A stretch of DNA of 64,000 nucleotides from Gordius sp. MW1 (GCA_964036665.1 OZ038531.1:6262168-6326167); one strand, 5' to 3'. Numbered from the stretch's first letter, positions 8,925-21,900 are shown. Notes: generated by a model from the sequence alone, not told the origin. Translations and numbers: made by a program.

Positions 8925-11900
8925 GTAAGTTGATGTTTTTATATTCTCTATGTATTCATTTGAGCCATTTTTAATAAGCTTTTATGTAAATTTAGTTTTT
9001 CAATCAAATAAATTAATAAAGATAGGCATTAATTAAGGATTCCATTAATCAGATTAAAACTACTGACCTAAATTTTAAATTTGCTACTTATAATATGTTA
9101 ATAATATCAAGTTACTGCATCAAATTTGTCTATTAAAGTAATTTAACATTATATCAATTATTTAAATGACACCTAAAAATTTTCCTATATTTTATATGGC
9201 ATCCCCACTGGGGTGTTAAGATTTCCAGTGGAATTTAAATATAGTAGTTACTATGTTTATTAATGAAATGTAATTGATCTCTCAGAAATATTGTATTAAA
9301 ATAATTACAGATTCTAATATTAAAAATTGTAAGTTGATTTACTAAAATATAAAGTTACCCTGCAAAGACTGCTAATTAAAGCCATTTTTTTAAAAGGGCA
9401 TTTTTTTTTGGCCTTTTTACATATTTAGAAACATTTTATTATAATTTATTTATGTAAACAAGATTTTTATACAAATATTGTATAATTAATTTATGATGTC
9501 ACGAAGTATGTTAAAATAAACTTTGTATTCATATGATTTGTATAATCATTTTTATAATATATAACACAGACATTAAATTATATGGGTTATTGTAATTTGG
9601 TTCAAATGGCATTATTGCACCTTTAAGGTGTAAGAAAGACTTAGCCGACCAAATTTTGCATAGCTTTGACTATATATACATGAAATAAAATTTACTCAAA
9701 CGCATATAAATGACAAATTTCGTTTAGATTTGTTAATTTTAAGATTGACTCTTAGCATTTTAACTAAATAAATTATCAAAATTTATTAAATAATTTGACC
9801 CTCTGCCCTATTTCAAATTCGGTAAATGCTCATTAAACCAATCCCATATTACCTACCAATTTTTTGAACTTGATAGTTTTTGAATTATGTGCAATCATAA
9901 TAATTGAAGTTTTTTCCTTATTTTTTTAATAATTTATTTAATTACTAAATTAAATACATATATATGCATATAAAGAAAAAGAAATTAAATAAGTCTGAAC
10001 TTTTTCTCGCTCAACCAATATTTTTTATTTATGAAATTATCATTTTTAAAAGGAATAAGCAGTAATAAAAGAATATGTGTTTGAAAAGTACCGGTCACAC
10101 ATCATTTAAAAATATTATCATTTATGCGATATTCACTTATATAATTTCCAATGTATTTACAACAGTTGGCTCATCTAATATTACGAAAGATCTCGGTCGA
10201 TTCAGATCTTATTAAAAAACTCACTTTTTTCAGCAATGATAAATATGACGGCAATAACGAGGTATGCTTTATTTTAGTGGTTTTAGTTTGTGATCCAATT
10301 CGTTTTTAGATGGGATTAGATCGTAAAACAACGGCTTGCGTCCTGAAATATATACCGGAAGAAGTGAATTTTTTGCAATTTTGTAAACCTTTTCTTGGGT
10401 ATATGAAATTTTACGTTTTAACAACACGGTTCAACAAGAAAAATTGACCGGCAAACGGTTTGCAGATTTTAGAAATTTTCGCTGTGAACACGAATATATT
10501 TTTAATTTTTTCCCTATACGCCCAGTTTTTGAAAAAGTTGTTGTTGTCAAAGTTGTTTAAAAACTATTTTGGCGCTCTTCAAACGTCAATAACTTGCAAA
10601 TTAATCTGTATAATTTTAATTTAATATTAATTTATAAATTAAGAAGAGAAGAATCCATTAAATCCCTGTTAATTTAATAAACATCAAATAATTATAAATT
10701 GAAATATTATAAAAGTAAACCTTCGTTTATAACACTTTATAAAACACAAACAAAATCTAATTGATTTTGTAACGGGCTTTTAGCGGGCCATACGTATATC
10801 TTGTCTCGGCCCGAATTGGTTAGATTATATTAAGGCCCCTCCATACCTCGTCTGTTGTTTTGGTAGAAGTCCGGCCGTGGGCCTGGCCATACAGGTCTCT
10901 AGTAGTAGACAAACAACGAAACGGACTTATTCTTAGTGCTAAAGGGAAGGGAGGGCAACCTTAGGTCTAATGCAATGTGTTAATGTAAAAAGATAGAGAT
11001 AAGATAATTTTGAATATACAGTAGAAACTTCTTAATCGCAAATCGGATTATCGCGAAAATCTTTTAATCGCGAAGTTAACCGCCAGTATACAGACACTAA
11101 TAAATAAGAGAGATATGATGGGGGGGGGGGGGGGGGTTTGTGTGTGTGTGTGAGTTCACAGAATCAATGCCCCGTACTAGGCGTAATTAATCGATGAGAT
11201 CAATCGTGTAGTAAACAACTACAACACCATACCCTTCACGATAACCTCCTCCGACTGACACCATTGTAAATTAAGTAAATTAATTATTATTTAAAAGGTT
11301 AATATTTATACTCATTTTTAGCTTACCTTATATTTTATTAGGATTTAACGATAATATAACAAAAACATCGTTTATTGACAAATCGCTTAATAGTACAATA
11401 TCGGATATTCACAAACATTTTCGCGTCCTTAAATCAACCAGATAATTATATAAAATATCGTTTATCGAAGCGTAAGAAATGAATTTAATATAATGTACAT
11501 ATACTTTTATTCCCATCGTTTAATCGCGAAATATCGGTTAATCGCGAAATTTTTTCAGGCCCAAGGCTTTGTAATTAAACGGTTTTAACTGTATATCAAA
11601 AATTAATAGATCACTAAAAAAAATTTTCATGGATTCCTCTCCCCTTTATGTATAAATCAAATTTAATAAACTAAAATTTTAACGACTAATTTGTAATTAT
11701 TGACTGTTGAAAAACGCTAAAATCGCTGTTTTTGGTAACTTTGACAGCTAAAATTTAAAAAACTTGACGTTTAGGGAAATAACTAAAATTATATTTGTGT
11801 TCACCGTAAAAAACTTTACCAGAATCTGTAAACGGTTTGCCGGTTGATTTTATAAGTTCGTTATTAGTTGACTAATGTAATTTTGAAATTGTTAAAACCT

Positions 11901-14900
11901 CAGTTACCATGGTTTTTGCCTATAAGATCTTTGCATTTCACCTTTTTAGGCCTCGCCATTTTTAAATTATGATTCATTTTATAAATAGTAATTTTTGTGA
12001 GATCTATGCAATCCGACTCGAGCACGGAAAAATCCGAGTCAACAAACCATTTAAAATTAATTTTTCCCTAAATAACCACTCTATGGCCAATTAAACCTCA
12101 GTCCAGCTCCTTTTCCCTTATTTTTCCCTCCGAATTATATATCTTTATAAATTAGTGGAAAAAAGCTTTTACCTTAACCTTTAAAAGGAATGTCGGGCTG
12201 GGTTTGGCTCACCTTGAGAATGATTTTTTGCCAGAACTCGGAGATGTATAGAAAAACATTGATTGTGAGTTGATGAATGGTAAAGTTGCTGGGCTTTAAA
12301 AACAACTATAATTGTCAATAAAAAGGAAGAAAATTTCCTTGGTAGGCATTAATTTAAAACCTAACTTTTTCTAATCCACTCTCGTAATTTTTAGGTGACT
12401 ACAATGTAAATTAAAACGCCTTTAAGTAGTATTTTATTTATCTTTACGTCATTTTAGTCTAATTTAAAGACTTTTCTTAGTTTTAAAATTGTTAAACAAA
12501 GATAAATTGCCTAGCAATACTTTTCCAAGGTCAGGGATTGATTTTTATTTGTTGGTAAATTAGTTTGGAAGCGTGAATTTTAATCGGGTCGAGAGGAATA
12601 TAGCCCGCTCACACCTACGCAGCAACGTCGAGTATGGTTAGCCCAAATCATTTTTTCATTGCTCAAATATTACTTCGTGTATTTTTCACAATGATTTTGA
12701 TTTTATTTTGTAGTCAACGTTTTGTTTAAGAATAGTTTCTCATTTTGATACATATTAATGTAATTTATATTTTTCTAACAATACTCCTTGTTATACCTTT
12801 ATAATGCTTTGCCCTATAAGTAGTTGTATGTCCAGTGTCCCATTAGTAACGCCTTTGATCTGCCTCGGTTATATAAAATAAGCCCTATTTATAAGTTGTT
12901 AAATTACGCTAAAATAATATTTTAAAAAGAAGGCTTTTAAGATGTTTTATATCAACTAGCTTAACTGTTTTTTAATAAGTTTTTTTTGACCTAACCAAGG
13001 TCTTAGAGTCTCTTTAATAAAGTTTGAATTAGTTAATTACACTGGTCTTCAAATGAAGGTCTTGTGTACACGGATAGATTATCGGGATTTTTCGAGGGTG
13101 TTAAAAAATATTATAATTAGCCATTCAATATCGCTCTATTGAGCGTCAAGAAGGGTCAAAAACGGTCATTTTCGCAACTTTGAATCAAAATATCTAAAAA
13201 ACTTGACTTATAGGAAAAAAACGAAAAACATATTTGTGTTCACCACAAAAAACTCTATCAGAATATGTTGACCGTTTTCCGGTTGATTTTTTATGTAGAC
13301 CAGTGTTATCTAAATTAAGCTTTTGGTGTAATATTTGGAGAATTAATTTAAAAAAAGCACATATCTTTTCTCGTTATAATAATTGACATAATTAGCTTAA
13401 AGGCCTTTCTAACTTGACATAATAAATTTCGTGCCGTTTCATTTTTAAATATTTCACAGTTATTAAATTTTCTACTGATTTATTTTAATATTTGTTGCTT
13501 TAGACTGTATAAAATTTTTGTAAACACTTTGAATCTAAGCTCCATCCATTTTATTTTCGCTAGTACTAAAATTTGTCAACGATCTCCTACCTTCCTACCA
13601 AAATTCTCAGCCGCCAAATGCCATTGAATCTGATCTCATATGTCGCTTGCTGGCTTGTCTTAACGCCTGGGTGAGTATAGAAGACGTTTCTTTGGATTTT
13701 GCCCAAAATCTCCCTACCATGGAAGCGCTAGTAGGGAAGGTGTTCCCAATGCTTTATATGCCAACACTCAACGTGGCCGCCATAGGCTTTATTAATTCGT
13801 TGATCAACTTTCCCGACCTTTTAAAGTAATTTTTTTTGAATATTCCTCAAAATCAATCTTATAGCTTGTATTAGCTCAAATTTTTTTAAAAACATATCCC
13901 CCACTTCCCCTAAAATCCTTAAAATGTTAACATGCATACTATGTAATTTTTAAAACAAATTTGCTATAGGTATCCAAATTTCGTCAAGTTTTTGATAGGG
14001 GGAATGATGAGTTTAGAAGAGCTCTTAGCCGATGTTAACCGCATGCAATTAGAAGCAATAACCGAAATAAGGGGTTTAATATGCACGTTAATCGAGGTTC
14101 ACGGTGGCTTATTAATCAGTCTTTTAATCACCCATTACCCAATTGTTCCAGCTACCTCCGATGCTTCTACTACACCAATATTTGACACCATCCGGCGCCT
14201 ATTATCTTGGCTCTTATCTTGTACAGAGACGCCGGGGCTTTACCCCCTTGACGAACAGATAACTCCGGTGGCTCTAGGGGTTTGGGTTGCTTTTACCGAT
14301 GAAATTAACGATATTTTGCCCAGGCAGATTGGTTAGCCATAATATAGATCGTAATAATGTTTACTCGACTATACTATCTAGTGTTGTAAAAAGGGCTGGG
14401 TTTAGTTTGGTTCACCTTTGCTAGTCGACTTAACATAAATGGACCAAAATTTTTTTGGTCTGTTCATCTTAGTGGACCTCTATGCTTTGTTGAAATTTGA
14501 AACCGTTAGTATTAGTTAAATCAAAGGTCGACCAAACAAAACCCAGCTGTTTTTATAACACTACTACTATCTATATGTGTCAATTTAATCTTTTTTGTTA
14601 ACTCATAAAGTTAAAGGTTTATGCCTAGCAAGTTAATCACTATTAAGTTAACCCAAAGAGTTAGATACACTTCTACATTTTAAAAAGAATGTAAACAAGT
14701 ATATATTTTAAAATCCAAAATACGATAAAAGTATATAATATTTTGTTACAACAGAATCTAGCGATGTCACAAACGAAGAAACCCATATTAGGCAGGACTT
14801 GTATGCGACACTATGGGAACCTTTGTATACCCGCGTGGTCGTCGCCTTGCTTAAGAAATTAAGGTTGCCCGATACTTTTTCGCGCTGGGATTTGGAAAGT

Positions 14901-17900
14901 TGTGAAACATTTTTGACTTTTCGAACTAGCGAATTATGCCGAGACGTCCTATCAGCCATTCGTAACGTTTTGAAAATCGCTAAGGTGTTGCACATATTGC
15001 ATGATCATTTGCTACGAAGTATTGAAATGCCCGAGCCTTCCACGAATTCGCTGTTAGATTTTGAAATCGTTCTTCATCTTTTGAATAACTTGGGTGACAA
15101 CTTTTTTCAATGGCCACCCCCGACCCACTATGGAGAAACATCTTCTAGTGTTCAAACGAAGCTTGTGAAGGTCATTCATCACAACCTTATTGTAAAGTTC
15201 GATTGTTTGCCCCAAAATAGTTGCAGTGAAAAGATTATGGTTCTCGTGCGTCGGACAGTTCTTAAATACATAGGTTAATTAAGTTTGTGGTGCATTTTAT
15301 TCAGAATTTATTAATTTAATGTATAATGTACTCAGAGAAGATGGATGTAAAATACCTGTATTTTACGCGACCGAATTACCTGTTATAGATGTAAGCCGTT
15401 CTGCAAACTCATTTTCCAGTTTAAACCCCACCCCTAAACTCTTTCTAAAGCTAACTTAGAACCCGACCTTAGTTCTTGTCGAATATTCTAATCCGACCCG
15501 ATCAGATTATAAATTTAGGCCAAATCCGCCATCCCTCTCGAATTAAGCAATAGATTTTAGCGAGAAATGCCTCAAAGCCAGCAGCATTGCTAATAAAATC
15601 TATATAGACTTTGTTTTTGTACCATTTATTTTCAAAAATGAAAAAGTGAAGCAATGCATGGCAGAGTGTTGCAAAAATACTTTTTTCTACCTCATCCTAC
15701 CCAAATTTTCTTTAATTTTAACTTAAAACCCCAGGGGACCTGTGCATAACTCCCAACTAAACCAAAAGCCTCCTGATTTTTGTCATTTGGATTGAATCAA
15801 AGTTTTTATACGCTCATTTTATAACCCGCGAATTTTATGTATTACGAAATAAATATTTGTTTTAGCTCGTTTCGCTCCCTTTTTAAGATCCGCCGAAGAC
15901 CCTAATCATTTGTCCGAACTACTAAAGTGGGTTAGTGCCAGTATCTTCGCCCAAAATACCATGGTACCTGCTTTTGAAGCTTTAAACGCCATATTCGAAA
16001 ATTATGCCAGCGAAATAGACCAACATACGTCCCAACAAATATATCAGCTCTGTCAGGTTTTTCATTACTTTCCTTCTCTTTTTATCATAACTATTTATTC
16101 CACTTAAATACCATAAATTCATACACAATGTAAAGAAGCGAGAGCCTTAGTTTGTTGTTTAGTATGTGCAATGGGGTAATCACAGTTTTTCTGGGAATTA
16201 ACCATTTTTACTATTTCTATTTAGAATATGACAGCTATCTTTGAAACAATCTATTAAAACTCATTTTATTTTGAGAGCATTTACTTAAAGTTTTACGAAT
16301 GTATTTATGTACTATCAATCCATTATAATTTATAAAGTTAGTTTCAAAGTATAGAATTTTAGTAAAAATTTAATAAAGTCAAAGTATAATTTCTTACTTT
16401 TACCACAAGTATATTGAATGTATTTATGTACTATCATTCCACCCTCGCATTTTATCAATCCTAAACTACCATTATTGGAAACTAACTTTATAAAGTTTTA
16501 CGACTTCAGATTCACTCAATTTTAAGTTTTTTTACACCGTTTCGTTTTAAATTGTTTATTTCTAAAGTATAATGAGCCATTCCGATTATAAAGTCACGCA
16601 AATATTTTTTTGTTAGACCTTTCACCAAACCTACTATCATCAATCGAATCCTGAAACGCAAGAGGGATGCATGGAAAAGATAGTGACACAATACACGTGT
16701 CCGGTGCTGGCAAAAATATTGCTGGAGATATGCTCCGACTCTAGTCCCGAACAACTCGTAACCATTTTACAATCACTCTTTGCCCAAACCATGGATGAGC
16801 TCAACCAAAATCCCAAATTCCAGGCCCCCACACTGAAAGATGAATTACTCCGGAGGCTTAAAATGTTGACCGTTCTCGACGCATTTTTGCTTGCTATCGC
16901 ACAACGAATGCCCCTGTGTGAAACTGGGCAAAGCTCCGTTCAAATTCATTACCTCCATGGTCACCCTTCTCACAAACAAGTCGTAAGTATAAGTATATGG
17001 GCATGGGCGTAGCCAAGGGGGGCAGGGAGGGGCGGCTGCCCCCCCCCCTCTAAATCCAAAAATTTGTTGAAATTTATTAAATTAATGGCTAAAATTTCAG
17101 AAAATGATCATTTTACCCCCCCCCCCTGGCTACGCCCATGAGTATGGGAGATACACATTAAAGGATCATCGGTTAATTTTAATTTGTTTAACGTCATTTA
17201 GTGTAGGGTTTTAGGGATGTCTTTATGAAATTTTAAGCTTGAATTATTATTAGATATCATATCAGTATTTTTAGTAGGGAATATAGCGATTAATCTTCAT
17301 TTTAATAAATGTTACATTTATTATTTAAGAAAATTTAAAAATTTGTAGAGATGTTCAGTGAAATACATAAATGTCATCTTATTGGTATATATTTGTTGCT
17401 TAAGATAGACTCATTTTAATCATATAGTAATAAAAAAATTTTACACTCACTAATATTATACCAATATACGATAAATTTCATATGGTCAAAATGACCTTGC
17501 TAATTTAAAATTAAGTATTTACAAGTATAAATCTTGTTATGCCTGTTCCAATAGCTTCTCTCATTCGTGTCCCAAATCAGCCCATCCCTATTGAAGAACA
17601 TCGAAGTCTTGACTAGAGCCTCGGATGATGCGAATCAGGCAATATTAACTAATCATAATGAAATACAAATCTCGTGGAAAAATCTCTTGATATACTAGCC
17701 GATTCCCTGCAATTATTCCCGCTGGCTCCGACAACTTTTGCCCACGATATAGCGTTATTTAACACATTCGTTCCCACCATTTGTCGTCATTTAGTCGAGT
17801 CGATATACGTTAAAAATCCTTTAGCCCTCGCGCGAGCCAATATTTTTGGTTTAGCCAAAGATTACGTAGTAACCTTCTGCAAGCAACCCGAGTACGCGTG

Positions 17901-18907
17901 CGACCTCAGCCAAATTTGTCAAAGATATCTGGCGCGAGGCATTATAGATGTCACTTTATCCGATCAATTGATGCAATCCTTACTAAATCCTACCGAAATG
18001 TCGGGCAGTCTTCCTGTCGCAGTCACTTTTTTCCGATTTATAATGGCACTCTTACAAAAAGTTCCCCACGTCTTGTTTCCACAAAGCTGCGAGACTGCAG
18101 ACATACAAAGGATCCAAAGGATTTTTGCGATCGGTGCGCAGCTTTATGTTACTTTTCGATTTTGTGTTTTATCGGGTTTTTATGGCTAAAGCTCGAAATT
18201 TACTTAATGGGTTTCTCGACATTTCCCTATCATATTTTAAAATGCTGTGTAAAAGATTTTAATGGTAAAACACGACCTATCAGAATAGGGTGAAATCAAT
18301 AATAACAAAATGATTAAAAAAGGGATTAATTTAAGTCATGTCGTATTAAGTTTTATGTTTTTAACTCAAAGTATACAAGTGGAATGGGGCTTAAAATCCA
18401 TTTAAGAATACTTTTGTCTACTTAAACATTTGTTTACGCTTGGTTTATTATTAATCATTTAATTTAGCCTTAGAAAGTATCAAGTCATCCCAACCTGAAG
18501 CCGTCGTTTCGGGTTTAAACCTAACCTCCAAATTACTACTAAAAAGGTCCGACCCAGATCCACACTATTTTGATTTCATCGCTTTATCTCCTAAATCTGC
18601 ACGCGAGCCTTTAGGTCCAGCCTTGAACGCAGCACTATTTTACGTATTATTCCCCGAAAAATTGGGTGTTAGAGACAATCGTTTATACGTCGAAACCACG
18701 CTGCGCCCGTGTTGCGAATTGATTCTCGCGCTCAATAAGTGCTGGCCCGCCGAGTTTAAAGCCTGGCTCGAGGCCTACATGGCTGCTTTTGAAACTGGTC
18801 ATCGGTCACAACTGACCCACACCATGTTGGGCGAAAGGAGTTGGAGACGCATGGTCGAACAAATTACTCACTTTAAAATGGGAACCCTACATTACAGCGA
18901 ATTTTAA
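8510..18907 (+). CDS. IPO13: Importin-13-like karyopherin, with three apparent lesions
   Basis: Importin-13 is a HEAT-repeat beta-karyopherin that carries cargo through nuclear pores with Ran. Exons I can join: 8510-8536, 8577-8696, 8734-8792, 8831-8924, 10166-10261, 10310-10382, 13564-13825, 13970-14331, 14755-15273, 15866-16056, 16617-16982, 17581-18133, 18468-18907. All junctions are GT-AG with compatible phases, and the total is about 1053 codons (human about 960). Collinear similarity to importin-13 runs the full length: YFAASSLYKIVKKHW near the N-terminus, EEV around residue 160, YPLDEQITP in the middle, and a C-terminal MLGERSWRRMVEQITHFKMG. Odd points are an in-frame TAA at 8643-8645 and two opposite frame breaks (about 16915 and 17640-17673). 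It may be a pseudogene, a recoded gene or an assembly with base errors. Transportin-3 is the main alternative family. Confidence 0.85.
10166..10382 (+). CDS. IPO13: Importin-13 exons 5-6
   Basis: The acceptor ACAACAG precedes LAHLILRKISVDSDLIKKLT. Exon 5 ends at 10261 before GTATGC. After a 48-nt intron, exon 6 (10310-10382) gives MGLDRKTTACVLKYIPEEVN. Human importin-13 has LASLALSMMPDAW, then an LLELLTVLPEEF segment at the same spacing. The donor GTAAAC at 10383 leaves phase 1, fitting exon 7. A GTATAT donor at 10399 would not fit in phase. Confidence 0.75.
11019..11591. mobile_element. pogo/Tigger-like non-autonomous element
   Basis: The termini are CAGTAGAAACTTCTTAATCG at 11019 and the inverse (TTAAACGGTTTTAACTG) ending at 11591, with TA dinucleotides on both sides as a TA target duplication. 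Sub-terminal TTAATCGCGAA repeats occur near both ends (11064-11078; 11520-11550). CAGT-GAAAC termini with TA duplication are typical of the pogo branch of Tc1/mariner. There is no transposase frame. It is nested in the 10425-11865 element. Confidence 0.75.
11117..11153. repeat. Poly-G run and GT microsatellite
   Basis: A run of about 17 G is followed by TTTGTGTGTGTGTGTG, inside the pogo-like element. Run length is unreliable in most assemblies. Confidence 0.9.
13110..13305. repeat. Solo end of the long-inverted-repeat family
   Basis: It shares with 11690-11865, in the same orientation, the blocks AAAAACTTGAC, TATTTGTGTTCACC.CAAAAAACT and CCGGTTGATTTT. It lies just upstream of importin-13 exon 7. 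Confidence 0.6.
13564..14331 (+). CDS. IPO13: Importin-13 exons 7-8
   Basis: Exon 7 (13564-13825; acceptor TTCGCTAG) gives LKFVNDLLPSYQNSQ and, later, LICRLLACLNAWVSIEDVSL, matching the human stretch around KVLKCFSSWVQLEVPLQD. Its donor GTAATT splits a lysine codon that exon 8 (13970-14331; acceptor TTGCTATAG) completes, giving INFPDLLKYPNFVKF. Exon 8 contains TPGLYPLDEQITPVALGVW, equivalent to the human IPGHYPVNE segment. It ends before GTTAGC at 14332. Confidence 0.85.
14380..14564. mobile_element. hAT-like MITE, AGTGTTGTAAAAA termini
   Basis: The ends are AGTGTTGTAAAAAGGGCTGG and CCCAGCTGTTTTTATAACAC, inverted relative to each other. Exact 8-bp repeats TACTATCT lie at 14372-14379 and 14565-14572. 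It is in the importin-13 intron between exons 8 and 9. A second, partial copy starts near 34291 (AGTGTTGTAAAAACGGCTGG). Confidence 0.8.
14755..16056 (+). CDS. IPO13: Importin-13 exons 9-10
   Basis: Exon 9 (14755-15273) follows acceptor TTACAACAG. It begins SSDVTNEETHIRQDLYATLW, corresponding to the human EKQAVYQQVYRPVYF region, and continues through LESCETFLTFRTSELCRDVL. Exon 10 (15866-16056; acceptor TGTTTTAG) completes TVLKYIARFAPFLRSAED and carries SIFAQNTMVPAFEALNAIFE. It ends with a clean CAG before GTTTTT. Confidence 0.85.
16617..18133 (+). CDS. IPO13: Importin-13 exons 11-12 with two compensating frame breaks
   Basis: Exon 11 (16617-16982; donor GTAAGT) reads in one frame through LKMLTVLDAFLLAIAQRMPL. 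After about 16916 the importin-like sequence is one frame over (APFKFITSMVTLLTNKS). That shifted frame continues in phase across the intron into exon 12 (17581 onward: PSLLKNIEVLTRASDDANQ). It then returns to the original register before VEKSLDILADSLQLF at 17674; no acceptor lies in that gap. The rest (ALARANIFGLAKDYVVTFCK and on to IQRIQRIFAI) is intact. Exon 12 ends at 18133 before GTGCGC. Confidence 0.75.
17002..17140. mobile_element. CATGGGCGTAGCC MITE in an importin-13 intron
   Basis: Near-perfect inverted ends are CATGGGCGTAGCCAAGGGG and CCCTGGCTACGCCCATG, with C11-C12 runs inside. The flanks TATATGGG and AGTATGGG agree at 6 of 8 positions, so any target duplication is decayed. It starts 19 bases after the exon 11 donor. 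Confidence 0.8.
18468..18907 (+). CDS. IPO13: Importin-13 last exon (C-terminus)
   Basis: The acceptor TTAATTTAG joins exon 12 in phase 1, giving IFAIALESIKSSQPEAVVSG, then LTSKLLLKR (human LALKFPEAPTVKASCGFF region). The end runs LNAALFYVLFPEKLG, CCELILALNKCWPAEFKAWL and SWRRMVEQITHFKMGTLHY, with TAA at 18905-18907. The human tail has ALNKHC and RVKEMVKEMTLLCRG at the same places. Confidence 0.85.
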
Positions 18908-21900
18908 CCGAAGAATTTTCAAATCTCATTTTTGTGCGCTCGGGCCTATTTTATTATATTATTGATGTTAAAACGAGATTCGAGATGTTATATGAGGTTG
19001 TCTCCCGAAATTTTGATTATATTAAGACGTGATGTTGGGGATTATACTGTAAAATTTAAGTATATAAAGATTGTTAAGAAAACAAATTATTGTGCGTAGT
19101 ATCTAATTCTTTGTAATTCAAGGAAATTTTTGAAATAAAAATACATAATCGAGTCGAGATTCTGACCCACAACCTCAGGTGCACCAATGGAAAGCAGCCA
19201 GGAGTTTTTTTTAAAAAATAGTGGAAATTTAATTCTATTCGAATTCCACATCCTAATCCCCTTTGGTTATCAAAGTCTTTAACCTTTTGAATCTCATAGC
19301 AAAGATGTAACTAAAGATAATAAAGGGATTCAATAACATAAACGCACCATATAATTTGAAAGAAAGTTGTTATATATGGAGCTGGAAAAACTAAAAATGC
19401 TGAAGACGGCTGGAGTTTTTACTTTATAAATTATACTGAAAATTTAAAAGGGGACAAAATAAATTAATTTACATAAAAAATTACCTGCCAGCTGAAAGGG
19501 GAGAGGAGAAATCAAATTTTACAAAACGCCTAGAATTTTTTGTATTATATAAAAAATCAGGCTTCCAATATAAATTATACCCTTAAAATAATTTAATAAA
19601 TTGAATACTGCGCCTTTTATAATAGCTAACTTTTTGAAAAAAATCACTTAGCACATTAATAAAATACTGAACATTTTTAAATAGCAACCGCCCTTGATTT
19701 TATATACAAAAAAGCAAACGACAAAATATTTTAGAAAATCTTGTTCAATTTAACCAAAGTTATGTTTATTCATACACTAGATGGATTGGATCAACAGAAA
19801 GTCACACGATTATATTTATTAAGCCTAAAATAACTCATATTTAAATAGTAAATTATTATATGGAATTTTAAATTCTACATTTTTTATATAAAATTTTGCA
19901 CCGTTTTTTAAAAAACTTTAATGCCTTTGTTAAACTTACTTTTATATTACGTTCTGCAAATTCACACATACCAAATCGCTGACGGCAGTAAACATGTTAT
20001 TTCATTAAATATTAAATAAGCTATTTATTTAAGGTTTATAAAATGGCGTTTTTGTCATCTACAAATTTATTACCCAAAAGAAATACATTAGCTAAAACAA
20101 AACCTATAATGGCCAAGTAATAGTATACCCAGTCAAATGTCAAGCGTAGCTTACGACAAATTAATGTACCTAATTGTATCACTTAAAAAGTAATTAAGCA
20201 AAGTGTAAATAAATACGTTAGCTAGCGATAAAACATTTTTCCTAATATTAACAGGACGGTTAATATATAACATTAGCAATACGCATTATTTAGAAGCCTG
20301 GATTAACCACTTTTGTGCAAAAAATAAATTAGAAACTTTAAAAAAACCAAATGATTAATTGTAAAATTTTTCGGTTTATATTCTGTTAGGATTTCTAGGC
20401 AGCTCCCCTATCGACTGTCAAATTAAATTTTTGAATCGAGGTTCTTATATATTGACAAGAAAAAGTAATACAGGAGCCTTTTTTGCTCTAAGTTTTTTAA
20501 AATTTGGGATTTTAAAAATTTTGACTAATTTTGTTCTCAATTTTTTTTATTAAACATTTATGTTTTAATTTCGGATCAGTATTTTTAAAGTAATTAAACC
20601 CAAGTTTTAAAATTATGAAAAAACTACATTTTCTTTCACTTCTACAAATCTGAAATATAAATCCTTGTATATAGGGGATATTGGGGTCGTATTATCGATT
20701 AAAATTTCGATAAAATGTCAAATATCAAAAGGTGTTATCTTAGGATGAACCCAATTCTTTGTGGTTAAAGGGATAGACCGTTAAAATAGTGATAAATTAT
20801 TTATAAGGCAAGTAGTAGTAAGCTACACTACCACGGCCTAAGCTCATATATTACTTTAACCCTCGTGTGGGGTTCAATAAATATATTAGCTTTTTATTAA
20901 TTACTTAATACATGTATAATTACTATACGAGATTTAGGACAAATAGATCCTAATTAATACAATAGCCTTTCGTTCCATTATACGAAATTTAATCTTACCC
21001 ATAGAAACTGTTTTTGTTTATTAAAATTATTTTTGTCTTCGCTTATAAGAAAAGAGTTATTAATAAAATAAGTTACATGCGAATTTGTTGTGATCTCGAA
21101 AATTATAGAAATTTTTTTGGAACTTATGAATATAGCCGCTGAGCAAACTTGCCTCTTTGACGCATATTAGAATAGCAAGTGCAAAATCTTACTTAGTCCT
21201 TCCTATAGATTTAGATTGATACACATTATATTCCTAAATAATAAAATTAAGTAAATAATATCAACTATGCAGTAATTTAATTGAAGAAAAACTTGTGGTC
21301 TCATAAAATTTCCCATTTTTTTAAAGTCAAAGTCCACTTTTGTATAATTTAATTTTAAAAAAATTTTATTTATAATTATATTGTTTTCTTAGTTTTAAAT
21401 TATTTTCTATATATTGAATCAATATCAATTTTATTGGGTCATTAAAGTCATGTAGTTTCAGAAGGCTTATCACCCGCATTTGTATCGGAGTGATCATCAA
21501 TCAACGCATTTGAAGTCTTAACTTCAAAAATAAAAAACCTTAGTAAGTTATTTTTTCATTTAATCCACCTAACAAATTACGTCACCTTAGTGCCAATAGC
21601 AAAAAAATAGGTATTAAGGCTCACTCATAGTTACTCTGGCAAACGTTGAGAGAGAAAAGGAAATTTAATATAGACTTTCTTCCACAAGATAAAATGTGTC
21701 ATTTTGCCCCATCTCTACTAAAAGCATTTAGGGCGGTAAAAAAGGGGGAAATTTCTTATACCTAAATCGAAATGAAAATTACGGCTCCAATTTTAATTGC
21801 AACAACTGATCTGTTATAATTATAAATTTTAAAATTATCTTTGTTGCCGATAAATGTTTAAACACTGAAATATTTGGATACGTCTCCCGGAATAATTTAG

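Larger units (their letters stand above)
10425..11865. mobile_element. DNA element with about 190-bp divergent inverted repeats
   Basis: The left arm (about 10425-10620) and the reverse complement of the right arm (about 11690-11865) share ACCGGCAAAC.GTTT.CAGATT, GTGAACACAAATAT-type and TTTCCCTA.ACG.C.AGTTTTT blocks in the same order. Their identity is roughly three quarters by eye. No exact target duplication was found. A solo arm of the same family lies at 13110-13305. Confidence 0.6.
10383..13563 (+). other. Importin-13 intron 6 with stacked transposons
   Basis: This 3.2 kb intron contains a long-inverted-repeat element (about 10425-11865) that itself contains a pogo-like element (11019-11591). 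One further end of the outer family lies at about 13110-13305. The rest is AT-rich with no exon that I could fit. Confidence 0.6.

Noticed and set aside
16918..16933. 16-nt microintron GTGAAA...AAAG restoring the importin-13 frame
   Set aside because: It would join the frames, but 16 nt is below any accepted animal spliceosomal intron; an indel or sequence error is simpler.
17674..18293. Overlapping plus-strand frame 17898-18293
   Set aside because: It is a shadow of the importin-13 exon, which has family similarity throughout.
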